The notes under the pieces were generated by a model, which saw only the letters and a program-made list of their open reading frames with translations, made no database searches and had not been told where the DNA came from. Positions 1 to 8,032 of a stretch of 64,000 nt of DNA are shown here, in pieces. This DNA comes from Labedaea rhizosphaerae (GTDB taxonomy: Bacteria > Actinomycetota > Actinomycetes > Mycobacteriales > Pseudonocardiaceae), in contig NZ_SNXZ01000004.1 of NCBI RefSeq assembly GCF_004362825.1, positions 620,001 through 684,000 on the forward strand, written 5' to 3'. A program made the translations under genes and the position numbers. Within the stretch, counting starts at the first letter, position 1; each line of letters begins with the position of its first letter.

Positions 1-1
1 G

Positions 2-1282
2 AGCGACTTCGGCCGGCTCTGGGCCGCATACGCCGTCAGCTCGGCGGGTAGCACCCTCGGCGCGGGCGCGCTCGGCCTGGTCGCGGTGCTCGCACTGGAC
101 GCACCCGCCTGGCAGGTGTCGTCGCTCACGGCGGTCGGCGCCGCGGTGAGCGCGGTGGTGGCGCTGCCGTTCGGGTCGTGGATCGAGTTCGGTCGCAAGC
201 GGCCCGCGATGATCGCCGCCGACCTCGTGCGGTTCGTCACGTTGGCCAGCGTGCCCGCCGCGGCCGCGTTGCACCTGCTCACCTTGACCCAGCTGTACGT
301 GGTCAGCGTGGTCCAGTCCACGGCGTTCGTGGCGTTCACGGCGGCCAGTGGCGCGCACCTCAAGGCGTTGGTCGCGCCGGCCGACCGGGTCGTGGCGACC
401 AGCAGGCTGGAGAGCACCGACTGGATCTGCTGGAGCACCTGCCCGCCCCTGGGCGGCGCGCTGGTCGGCGCGTTCGGCGCGACCACGACGATGCTGGTGG
501 ACGCGGTGTCGTTCCTGGGTTCGGCGCTCGGCGTGCGGCGCATCCGCCGCCCCGAACCGCCGCCACCGGTGCCCGAGACGCCACGCGGACGCGACCTCGG
601 CGCGGGCTGGCGCTACCTGTTGACCCATCCGACCCTGCGACCCCTGTTCCTCAACGCGGTGCTCTACGGCGGTGGCGTGCTGCTGGTCTCGCCGCTGGAA
701 GCCGTGCTGATGCTGCGCGACCTCGGCTTCGCGCCCTGGTCGTACGGCCTCGTGCTGGGCTTGCCGTGCCTGGGCGGCGTGCTCGGCGCCCGGCTCGCGC
801 CCCGGCTGCAGGCGCGGTTCGGCGTGCACCGGGTGCTGCGCTACGGCGGGATCGCGCGCACGCCGTGGCTGCTCGCGATCCCGTTCGCCGGACCCGGTCC
901 GGCGGGGGTGGCGCTGCTACTGGTCACGAATTTCGGCCTGCTGCTCGCCGCCGGGGTGTTCAACCCGGCGTTCGCCGCATACCGGCTCGACGTGACCCCG
1001 GACCGCGTGCTCGCCCGGGTGCTCACCGCGTGGTCGATCGGCTCGCGTGCGGTCAAGCCGCTGTTCATCGCGGCGGGCGGCGCGCTGGCGGCGGTCACCG
1101 ATGTGCGGACCGCGATCGGGGTCGGCGGGGTGGTGTGCCTGCTCAGCGTTCTGTTGCTACCGCGGGGAAAACGTGAATCCGGCGATCACCCGGACGAGGT
1201 ACCGGCACCTCACCTGCGGCAATCGTCGAATACGACGGTTCCACTCACACGAGCGAGTGAAAATTCCGACGCCGCTGGTTGA
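2..1282 (+). CDS. MFS transporter (5' end outside window)
   Basis: The reading frame is open from the first bases of the window, so the true start lies upstream; 426 residues are visible. The protein is a string of hydrophobic helices with the charged loop typical of MFS after the second or third helix (FGSWIEFGRKRP, residues about 58-69 of the visible part). Substrate cannot be read from sequence. It ends 99 bp before the lanthionine synthetase on the same strand, so it may be an accessory exporter or immunity pump of the lanthipeptide operon. ram/amf-type clusters do not require an MFS protein, so this link is inferred from position only. Confidence 0.75.
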   Translation, partial: SDFGRLWAAYAVSSAGSTLGAGALGLVAVLALDAPAWQVSSLTAVGAAVSAVVALPFGSWIEFGRKRPAMIAADLVRFVTLASVPAAAALHLLTLTQLYVVSVVQSTAFVAFTAASGAHLKALVAPADRVVATSRLESTDWICWSTCPPLGGALVGAFGATTTMLVDAVSFLGSALGVRRIRRPEPPPPVPETPRGRDLGAGWRYLLTHPTLRPLFLNAVLYGGGVLLVSPLEAVLMLRDLGFAPWSYGLVLGLPCLGGVLGARLAPRLQARFGVHRVLRYGGIARTPWLLAIPFAGPGPAGVALLLVTNFGLLLAAGVFNPAFAAYRLDVTPDRVLARVLTAWSIGSRAVKPLFIAAGGALAAVTDVRTAIGVGGVVCLLSVLLLPRGKRESGDHPDEVPAPHLRQSSNTTVPLTRASENSDAAG

Positions 1283-1381
1283 CCGAGCGTTTCCGGTCTT
1301 GGGCTTCCCTGCCACGGAAGTGGAGCCTTGCCGCCCTCTTGGCGGATTGGCCCGCGCCGATCACCGTGGCGGAATGGTCAC

Positions 1382-3907
1382 GTGGATCTCAGATATGAGG
1401 CGTTCTGCCTCGCCGATCCGCTGTTCTTCGACGAACAGCGGGCCAACGGCAGCCCGGCGGACGCCTTCACCGCACAGGCGCCGGCACCGCAGGGCTGGGT
1501 GGCGGCCGAACGCGGGATCTGGCGTTCGCTGCACCCGGAAGGACACGTCCTTCCCTTGCAAGGCTGGAAAATCCACGTGTCGGCCACACTGTCCAACGCG
1601 GACCGCGTGCTGGCCACCACGGCGGCGTACTGCGCGGCCAACCGCCTCGCGTTCAAGCACCTGCGCGGCCGCACCACCCTGCTCGCCCGCAACGCCAAGT
1701 ACGCGCCACGGGAAGGCAGCGGAAAACTCGTCACCATTTACCCGGTGGACGAGGACCAATTCGCCACCACCCTGGCGAAATTGTCCGCACTGCTCGACGG
1801 TGAGCCCGGCCCCTACATTCTGAGCGACCTGCGTTACGGCGACGGTCCACTTTATGTGCGCTACGGCGGTTTCGCGCCACGGTGGACCGAGGTCGACGGT
1901 ACCCGCGTGCCGGCCGTGCTGCGCCCCGACGGTCAACTGGTTCCCGACGAGCGCAAGCCGACCTTCGTGCTGCCCGACTGGGTCAGCCTGCCGAGCTGCC
2001 TCGCCGCCCACCTGGCCGCACGCCGGTCGGGCGACCCGACGGTGTTCCCGTACAAGGTCAGCAGCCCGCTGCACTTCTCCAACGGCGGCGGCGTCTACCG
2101 CGCCACCCGCACCAGCGACGGCGTCGAGGTCATCCTCAAGGAGGCCCGTCCGCACGCCGGGCTCGACCGCGACGGCCGCGACGCCGTCGCCCGGCTGCAC
2201 GACGAGCACGCCGCCCTCGACCGGCTGCTGGGCATCCCCGGCATCCCGCGGGTTTACCGGCGGCTCACCGTGTGGGAGCACCAGTTCCTGGAGATGGAGC
2301 CGATGCCGGGCATCCCGCTCGGCTCGTGGGTCGCCCGCCACTACCCGCTGACCCGGCGTGAGGCGACCTCGCAAGCGCTTGCCGACTACACGCAACGCGC
2401 GCTCGCGGTGCTCGACGCCGTGACCGCGACGCTCGCCGAGGTGCACCGGCGCGGCGTGGTGTTCGGTGACCTGCACCCGCAGAACATCCTGGTCGAGGAG
2501 ACCGACGACGGCGATCGCGTGTCGCTGGTCGACTTCGAGATGGCCACCCACGCCGCCGATCCGAGGCCGCCCGGCCTTGGGGCTCCGGGCTTCCGCAGTA
2601 CCGACGGCACGGCCGGGATCGCGCTCGACGAGCACGCGCTCGCCGTGCTGCGGCTCTGGCTCTTCCTGCCCGTGGCGCCCTTGCTCGAGCTCGCGCCCGG
2701 CAAGCTGCAGTCCCTTGTGGACCACACGCGGTGCCGTTTCTCGTTGCCGGCCAACCACTACGCCGGGCTCCGGACCCGGGCCGAGCACCTTCCCACCGAA
2801 CTGGACCGGACCGACCCCGACTGGCCGCTGGTGCGCAAGTCGATCGCGCAGGCCATCCTCGCCAGCGCGACCCTGCAGCGCGCCGACCGGCTCTTCCCCG
2901 GCGACATCGAGACCTTCCGGCTGGGCGGCGCGTGCTTCGGCTACGGCGCGGCCGGGATCTTGTACGCGCTGCACGTCGCCGGCGAAGGCCGCTACCCGGA
3001 ACACGAACGCTGGCTGCTGAACGCGATCCGCACCCGGCCCAGCCGGCCCGGCTTCCTCGACGGCGCGCACGGCATCGCGTTCGTGCTCGACGCGTTCGGC
3101 CACGAGGAGCAGGCCGACGACCTGCTCGCGGCGGCGGCCACCATGACCGCGCAGACCTCCGCGCACGGCCTGGCGAGCGGGCTGGCCGGCATCGGGCTGA
3201 CCCGGCTGTACCTGGGCCTGCGGCGCCGCGACCGGGACCTCGTCGCCGATGCCGTGACCATCGGCGAGCGGCTGCTGCTCGACCTGGAGCACGCCGAGGC
3301 CCCAGGTCCCGTCGGCCGGGCGGGGCTGCACGACGGCTGGTCGGGGCCCGCGTTGTTGTTCATCCGGCTGCACCAGGTGACCGGTGACGTGGCGTGGCTC
3401 AACCACGCCGACCGCGCGCTGGCCCGCGATATCGAGGAGTGCGTGCGCACTGACGACGGCTCGCTGCAGGTCCGCGACGGCACCCGCACGCTGCCGTACG
3501 CGGGCGTGGGCAGCGCCGGGATCGCGCTGGTCGCGGCGCAGCTGGTCCGGGCGGGCGGCTTCCCGACGGCCGAGCAGGTACCGGCCCTGCTGGATTCGTG
3601 CCGTGCCGAATTCTGTGTCCAACCCGGACTGTTCTACGGCCGGGCCGGGCTGATGAGCGCGCTCGCCGCACACGGGCAGCGCGACGCCGTGGCCATGCAC
3701 CTGTCCCGCTTCGCCTGGACGGCCGTGCCCTACGCGGGCGGCATCGCCTTCCCCGGCAACCAGTTGCTGCGGCTGTCGATGGACGTCGTGACCGGGGGTG
3801 CGGGCGTGCTGCTCGCGCTTGCCGGGGTGCTCGACGGCCACGGGGCCGTGTTGCCGTTCCTCGGTGAGGGAGGGCCCAGTGACCTCCGGCCGCCGGCCGG
3901 TGGGTGA
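1382..3907 (+). CDS. class III lanthionine synthetase (LanKC, RamC/AmfT-like)
   Basis: Three-domain enzyme of 841 aa that phosphorylates, eliminates and cyclises Ser/Thr/Cys of a lanthipeptide precursor. The N-terminal lyase-like region begins DLRYEAFCLADPLFFDE. The kinase domain carries GDLHPQNILV (about residue 360) with a DFE metal motif about 20 residues later. The C-terminal LanC-like cyclase runs from about residue 515. The positions where zinc-binding LanC/LanL proteins have Cys and Cys-His read PYAGVGSAG and GLFYGRAG, so the zinc ligands are absent; this marks class III rather than class IV. I chose GTG 1382 because family members start right before DLRYEAF and GCGGAA lies 9-14 bases upstream. 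The precursor and two ABC genes follow directly, in the order of ramCSAB. Confidence 0.93.
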   Translation: MDLRYEAFCLADPLFFDEQRANGSPADAFTAQAPAPQGWVAAERGIWRSLHPEGHVLPLQGWKIHVSATLSNADRVLATTAAYCAANRLAFKHLRGRTTLLARNAKYAPREGSGKLVTIYPVDEDQFATTLAKLSALLDGEPGPYILSDLRYGDGPLYVRYGGFAPRWTEVDGTRVPAVLRPDGQLVPDERKPTFVLPDWVSLPSCLAAHLAARRSGDPTVFPYKVSSPLHFSNGGGVYRATRTSDGVEVILKEARPHAGLDRDGRDAVARLHDEHAALDRLLGIPGIPRVYRRLTVWEHQFLEMEPMPGIPLGSWVARHYPLTRREATSQALADYTQRALAVLDAVTATLAEVHRRGVVFGDLHPQNILVEETDDGDRVSLVDFEMATHAADPRPPGLGAPGFRSTDGTAGIALDEHALAVLRLWLFLPVAPLLELAPGKLQSLVDHTRCRFSLPANHYAGLRTRAEHLPTELDRTDPDWPLVRKSIAQAILASATLQRADRLFPGDIETFRLGGACFGYGAAGILYALHVAGEGRYPEHERWLLNAIRTRPSRPGFLDGAHGIAFVLDAFGHEEQADDLLAAAATMTAQTSAHGLASGLAGIGLTRLYLGLRRRDRDLVADAVTIGERLLLDLEHAEAPGPVGRAGLHDGWSGPALLFIRLHQVTGDVAWLNHADRALARDIEECVRTDDGSLQVRDGTRTLPYAGVGSAGIALVAAQLVRAGGFPTAEQVPALLDSCRAEFCVQPGLFYGRAGLMSALAAHGQRDAVAMHLSRFAWTAVPYAGGIAFPGNQLLRLSMDVVTGGAGVLLALAGVLDGHGAVLPFLGEGGPSDLRPPAGG

Positions 3908-3928
3908 GGGATCGAGAAAGGAAGACCG

Positions 3929-4090
3929 ATGGACGTTGTCCTCGACCTGCAGGCCATGGAAGGCCCGGAACTCATGGACGGGCACGGTGATGGCGATGGC
4001 TGCGGCGGCCACGGTCACGGAGGGCACAGCCACCTGAGCCTGCTGGCGGCCTGTGCGCACAGCACGATCAGCCTGCTCGGCTGCTGGTAG
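3929..4090 (+). CDS. class III lanthipeptide precursor peptide (LanA, RamS-like)
   Basis: A 53-aa ORF too short for ordinary gene callers, 21 bp after the synthetase, with GAGAAAGGAAG just upstream of ATG. The leader holds VLDLQAMEGPE (residues 4-14), matching the LDLQ motif recognised by LanKC enzymes. The C-terminus SHLSLLAACAHSTISLLGCW has two Ser-x2-Ser-xn-Cys blocks (S34/S37/C42 with four residues before Cys; S45/S48/C52 with three), the pattern that gives lanthionine or labionin rings. LSLL and ISLL resemble the hydrophobic SapB rings. Between leader and rings is a segment very rich in Gly, His and Asp with one Cys (residues 18-35). Whether this stays on the mature product is unknown because the cleavage site cannot be read. 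Confidence 0.9.
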   Translation: MDVVLDLQAMEGPELMDGHGDGDGCGGHGHGGHSHLSLLAACAHSTISLLGCW

Positions 4091-4094
4091 GCAC

Positions 4095-4141
4095 GGTGAG
4101 GCGGGAGCGGCGGGAGGATCGGGCGGCCGCTCCCGCTCACC
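4095..4141 (+). terminator. hairpin between precursor and transporter genes (attenuator candidate)
   Basis: Arms 4095-4111 and 4126-4141 pair over about 16 bp with one bulged base, closing a 14-nt loop. No U-run follows. It starts 5 bp after the precursor stop and ends 26 bp before the first ABC gene. Such a structure can lower downstream transporter expression relative to the precursor or stabilise the precursor mRNA; that role is inferred. Confidence 0.6.
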
Positions 4142-4166
4142 ATCACGGACGAAACGGGGTCGGTGG

Positions 4167-5828
4167 ATGGCGAGTCGGGCCGGCGACACGCTGCTGATCG
4201 AGGTGGCACGCCGGCGTCCAGGCACCCTGGCGGCGGTCGTCGCGGCATCGTTGGTCGCCTTGGTGGCGGGCCTGTTGTTGCCGAACGCTCTGGCCGGTGC
4301 CGTGGACGCCGCCATCTCCGGTCGGGTATCGGTCGTGTTCCTGGCCGTGGTCGGCGGGTTGGAGGTGGCCGGCGCGACCGTCGGCGGGCTCCTGGCGTCG
4401 ACGCTCACCGCGCAGACAACCGCCGTGTTGCGCCGATTCCTGGTGCGCGCCCGCATCGGTGCCGGGGTCCGGTCGCCCTTCGCGCCGGGCGATGCCGTGA
4501 GCCGCTTGGCCGGCGACTGCACGAACGCGGGCGCCATCGCGTCGATCTTCGTGCAGTTGGCGACGTCCTTGGTGATGTCGTTGGGCGCGATCGTGCTGCT
4601 GGCGTTGCTGGACTGGCGCCTCGCGCTCGTGTTCGTGTTCGGTGTGCCGCCGGCGTTGGTGCTGGCCCGTGGCCACGTCCGGCTCACCGCCGACGACGTA
4701 CTGACCTACCAGCGGGTGTCCGGCGAGATCAGCGCCCGGTTGCTGGATGCGGTGCGCGGCCTGCGCACGATCGCCGCGTCCGGGACCGCGGCTCAGGAAA
4801 CTTCCCGTGTCCTCCGCCCGCTGCCTGAGCTCGCGGCGGCGGGCAGCGGCATGTGGCGTGCGCAGGCGTCGATGGTCTGGCGGGCCGCGTTGTTGTACCC
4901 GGCGGTGGAATTGGCGGTGCTGGCCGCGGCCGGGTTCGGCGTCCTGCAAGGGAGGTTGTCGTTCGGTGACGTGCTGGCCGCCCTCGGCTACGTCGGGCTG
5001 GGCATGGGCCTGGTCGGCCAGATCCCCGTGCTGACCACCCTGGCCCGGGCCCGTTCGTCGGCCGAGCGCATCGCCGAGGTGCTGGACGCACCGCGCGCCC
5101 CGCACGGCACCCACCTGGCCCTGCCCGGCCCCGGTGCCATCACCTTCGACCACGTCGGCGTGGCCGGCATCCTGTCCGATGTGGAATTCACGGTGCCGGG
5201 TGGCGCAGTGGTGGCGGTGGTCGGCCGTTCGGGTTCCGGCAAGTCCACAGTGGTCGGTCTGATCGGCGGCTTGGCCGAGCCCGACCGCGGCCGCGTCCTC
5301 CTGGATGGAGTCCCGGTGACGGACCTGCGCCCCGAAGCGTTGCGCCACTTGGTGGCCTACGCTTTCGAACGCCCCGCGCTGCTGGGCGGTTCGGTGGCCG
5401 ACACCGTCGCCTACGGCACCCGCGCGAGCCACGACGCGATCGAATCGGCGTGCCGTGCCGCCCAAGTACACGACCTCATCGTGCGCCTGCCCCTGGGCTA
5501 CGCCACGCCGCTGGCTGAAACCCCGCTCTCGGGCGGCGAAGCCCAGCGCCTGGGCCTGGCCAGGGCGGTGGTCCGCTCCCCCAACGTCCTCGTCCTCGAC
5601 GACGCCACCGCCAGCCTGGACACGGTGACCGAGGCGCGCGTGACCGACGCGCTCCGGTATGCGCTGCCCGGCCGCACCCGCATCGTGGTGACCCACCGCG
5701 CGGCAACCGCGGCCCGCGCCGATCACGTGGTCTGGCTGGACAACGGCAAACTCCGCGGCTTCGCCGCCCACCAGGACCTGTGGGCAGACCCCGACTACCG
5801 CGCTCTGTTCACCGGGGACGACTCATGA
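4167..5828 (+). CDS. ABC half-transporter, lanthipeptide export (RamA-like)
   Basis: Membrane domain (about residues 1-320) fused to an ATPase domain, 553 aa. Walker A GRSGSGKST is near residue 352, the signature LSGGEAQRLGLARA near 453, and Walker B VLVLDDATASLD near 475. The usual catalytic Glu after Walker B is Asp here, whereas the partner transporter has LDEATSHLD. That asymmetry fits a heterodimeric exporter with one weakened ATP site. ATG 4167 is chosen because upstream sequence in the same frame overlaps the precursor gene and the hairpin. By position and family it should export the lanthipeptide with the next ABC gene. Confidence 0.88.
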   Translation: MASRAGDTLLIEVARRRPGTLAAVVAASLVALVAGLLLPNALAGAVDAAISGRVSVVFLAVVGGLEVAGATVGGLLASTLTAQTTAVLRRFLVRARIGAGVRSPFAPGDAVSRLAGDCTNAGAIASIFVQLATSLVMSLGAIVLLALLDWRLALVFVFGVPPALVLARGHVRLTADDVLTYQRVSGEISARLLDAVRGLRTIAASGTAAQETSRVLRPLPELAAAGSGMWRAQASMVWRAALLYPAVELAVLAAAGFGVLQGRLSFGDVLAALGYVGLGMGLVGQIPVLTTLARARSSAERIAEVLDAPRAPHGTHLALPGPGAITFDHVGVAGILSDVEFTVPGGAVVAVVGRSGSGKSTVVGLIGGLAEPDRGRVLLDGVPVTDLRPEALRHLVAYAFERPALLGGSVADTVAYGTRASHDAIESACRAAQVHDLIVRLPLGYATPLAETPLSGGEAQRLGLARAVVRSPNVLVLDDATASLDTVTEARVTDALRYALPGRTRIVVTHRAATAARADHVVWLDNGKLRGFAAHQDLWADPDYRALFTGDDS

Positions 5829-5848
5829 CAACCCTCCCGTCACTGAGG

Positions 5849-5955
5849 TTTTCCACAGGCACCCGGTTGTCCACAGATCCCGCCAAACCCCGTTCCCGCC
5901 CCCGCCAACCGATAGACTGGACCTCGGGGAGCCCCCAAGGGCAGGGTGGGGCTTG
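5849..5955 (+). repeat. intergenic repeat with paired DnaA-box-like 9-mers, copy A
   Basis: Contains TTTTCCACA, 9 bp, then TTGTCCACA (the actinobacterial DnaA-box consensus), then GATAGACTGG at 5911-5920 and a G/C-rich stretch with GGGGAGCCCCC. The same order and 18-bp period recur at 7884-7995 and, inverted, at 45455-45566. It fills the first part of the 358-bp gap between the two ABC genes. In the rest of that gap (5956-6186) I see only a ribosome site AAGGCGGTGA before GTG 6187. Confidence 0.75.
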
Positions 5956-6186
5956 TCACGCGCGCGCGAGAGCGAAAACGTTTGCGGGCAAGGCGATTCA
6001 CTGGTGCTTGGCCCCCGCCCACCCGGTCGGTAACGGCGTCAGAGGTTTCGCGCGGCCCACAACCGGTTGCGGGCCCGCGCCCGCCGAGCAATGGCGCGCG
6101 GCCGACGAAACTCCGCCTACCCCACGAGCGCAGCCCTCCACCCGCCGCGCCGATCCACCATTCGCGCGCCAAGGCGGTGACGGCCG

Positions 6187-7878
6187 GTGATCGGGGTCAG
6201 GCGCCTCTACTGGACCGCGCTGGCCGGGCGGTGGCGGGCGGTCCTCGTCCTGGCCGCCTGTTCGTTGCTCGAAGGCGTTCCCGCTTTCCTCTCCGGCCGC
6301 CTCGTCCAGCTCGCGGTCGACGAGGGATTCGCGGCCGGGGCGCCGGGCGTGGGCCTGACCTGGCTGGGCGTGTTCGCGGCGGTCGCGGTGGCGGGGGCGA
6401 TGGGGTCGCGGTTGGTGTGGCGTCACGTCGGCGCGTTGGTCGAGCCGATGCGCGACGCCTTGGTCGCGCGGGTGGTGCGCGGGATCCTCGAAGCGCCGAC
6501 CCCGCCGCGCAACCAGCCCGACGCGAGTGGCGTCGCCCGCCTCACCCAGCACGTCGAGGTGGTGCGTGACGCGACGGCCGGGCTCCTCGTGCAGACGCGC
6601 GGGTTGCTGGTCACCACGGCGGGCGCACTCCTCGGCGTCGTCACCATCGCGGGCCCGCTCGGGTGGCTGGTGACCCTGCCAGTCGTTGTCACGATTGGCT
6701 TGTTCGCCTGCCTGCTGCCCAGCATCGCCGCCCGGCAGCGGGCTGTCGCGCTCGCGGACGAGGGCACGGCCGAGCGCGCGGGCACGATCTTCGACGGGAT
6801 GCGGGACGTGGTCGCCTGCGGCGGCGAGCAAGCGGCGGCCGCGAGCGTGTCGGGAGCGATCGAGGCGCAAGCGCGGGCCGCGGTGGCGATGGCGCGGGCG
6901 TCGGCGTTGCGGTCGTTGGTGATCGCCATCGGCGGGTTCGTGCCGTTGGTGCTCGTGTTGGCAGCAGCCCCGGGGATGGTGGCGGCCGGCGAGCTGAGCG
7001 CGGGCGCGGCGCTCGGCTCGCTGGTCTACCTCACCGCGACGCTGCAGCCCGCGTTGCAGGGTCTCGCTTCCGCGGCCACCACGGTGATCCTGCGGTTGCT
7101 GGTCGCGTTGCGGCGCCTGGCCGAGGTCGCGGACCTGCCACCGCGGCGGCCAGGGCACGCGGTGCCGGTCGGCGACCAGGTCGTCGCGCGGGGCGTGACG
7201 TTCCGCTGGGGCGCGGGCGCCGAACCCATCGTGCACGACCTCGACCTGACCCTCGCGCCCGGCGAACACCTGGCCGTCGTCGGGCCGAGTGGCATCGGGA
7301 AGTCCACAGTGGCCGGTCTGCTGACCGGCATGCTCGCCCCGGACGGCGGCGTGGTCATCCTCGGCGGCATGCCCGTGCGCGAGGTCAACGCCGAGCGGCG
7401 CCACCGGATGATGGCGCTGGTGCCGCAGGAGGCGTACTTGTTCACCGGCACCGTGCGGGAGAACCTGGCCCTGTTCGCCCCCGACGCCGACGACGCCCGC
7501 CTGTGGACCGCCGTCGAAGCCGTGGGTGCGGCCGACCTGATCGCCCGCCTGGGCGGCCTCGACGCTGAGCTGGGCCACGGCGCGACGGAGCTGTCCGCCG
7601 GCGAGCGCCAACTCCTTGCCCTGGCCCGGATCTACGCGCACCCGGCACCGATCGTCATCCTGGACGAGGCGACGTCCCATCTAGACCCGGCGACCGAACT
7701 CCGCGCCGAACGCGCCTTCGCCGCCCGCAGCGGCACCTTGGTCGTGATCGCGCACCGGCCCGCGTCGGCCTTGCGGGCCCACCGAATCCTCGTCATGGAC
7801 GGCGCCGACACCACCGTCGGCACCCACGACGAGCTCCTGACCCGGTCCCCGCGCTACGCGGAGCTCTTCGCCGCCTGA
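6187..7878 (+). CDS. ABC half-transporter, lanthipeptide export (RamB-like)
   Basis: 563-aa membrane-ATPase fusion, partner of the preceding ABC gene. Walker A GPSGIGKST is near residue 368, signature LSAGERQLLALARI near 467, Walker B IVILDEATSHLD near 490 with the catalytic Glu present; the H-loop region is VVIAHRPAS. The GTG start has AAGGCGGTGA 7 bp upstream. With the RamA-like protein it completes the LanKC-LanA-ABC-ABC order of ram/amf operons. No NarL-type ramR regulator is adjacent, so control of this operon must come from elsewhere. Confidence 0.88.
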   Translation: MIGVRRLYWTALAGRWRAVLVLAACSLLEGVPAFLSGRLVQLAVDEGFAAGAPGVGLTWLGVFAAVAVAGAMGSRLVWRHVGALVEPMRDALVARVVRGILEAPTPPRNQPDASGVARLTQHVEVVRDATAGLLVQTRGLLVTTAGALLGVVTIAGPLGWLVTLPVVVTIGLFACLLPSIAARQRAVALADEGTAERAGTIFDGMRDVVACGGEQAAAASVSGAIEAQARAAVAMARASALRSLVIAIGGFVPLVLVLAAAPGMVAAGELSAGAALGSLVYLTATLQPALQGLASAATTVILRLLVALRRLAEVADLPPRRPGHAVPVGDQVVARGVTFRWGAGAEPIVHDLDLTLAPGEHLAVVGPSGIGKSTVAGLLTGMLAPDGGVVILGGMPVREVNAERRHRMMALVPQEAYLFTGTVRENLALFAPDADDARLWTAVEAVGAADLIARLGGLDAELGHGATELSAGERQLLALARIYAHPAPIVILDEATSHLDPATELRAERAFAARSGTLVVIAHRPASALRAHRILVMDGADTTVGTHDELLTRSPRYAELFAA

Positions 7879-7883
7879 CCATC

Positions 7884-7995
7884 CACTTATCCACAGCCGA
7901 CCAGTTATCCACAGATCCGGTCGTGACCCCCCGCTCCCTGCCCATGCTCGATAGACTGGACTAGGGCTGCCCCCCGGGAGGGCGGGGGTCTGCTT
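7884..7995 (+). repeat. intergenic repeat with paired DnaA-box-like 9-mers, copy B
   Basis: TTATCCACA at 7888-7896 and again at 7905-7913 (9 bp between), GATC after the second box, GATAGACTGG at 7950-7959, then GGGCTGCCCCCCGGG and a G-run. It starts 6 bp after the RamB-like stop and lies between two convergent genes, so it is unlikely to be a simple mRNA promoter for a neighbour. Confidence 0.78.
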
Positions 7996-8032
7996 TTGTT
8001 CAGGGGCAAAGGAAACAGCGCTCGAGTGTGGA

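Noticed and set aside
1382-3907. Class IV (LanL) lanthipeptide synthetase
   Set aside because: The cyclase domain lacks the Cys and Cys-His zinc ligands, and the precursor has Ser-x2-Ser-xn-Cys blocks with an LDLQ leader, which fit class III.
1361-4687. 1108-aa minus-strand open frame across the lanthionine synthetase, precursor and ABC gene
   Set aside because: It is antisense to well-recognised genes, rich in Arg/Gly/Ala/Val shadow composition, and crosses two gene boundaries. High GC removes stop codons in such frames.
5780-6190. 136-aa ORF in the gap between the two ABC genes, including an ATGA overlap start at 5825
   Set aside because: Pro/Arg-rich, crosses the DnaA-box repeat and has poor coding composition; the repeat explains the sequence better.
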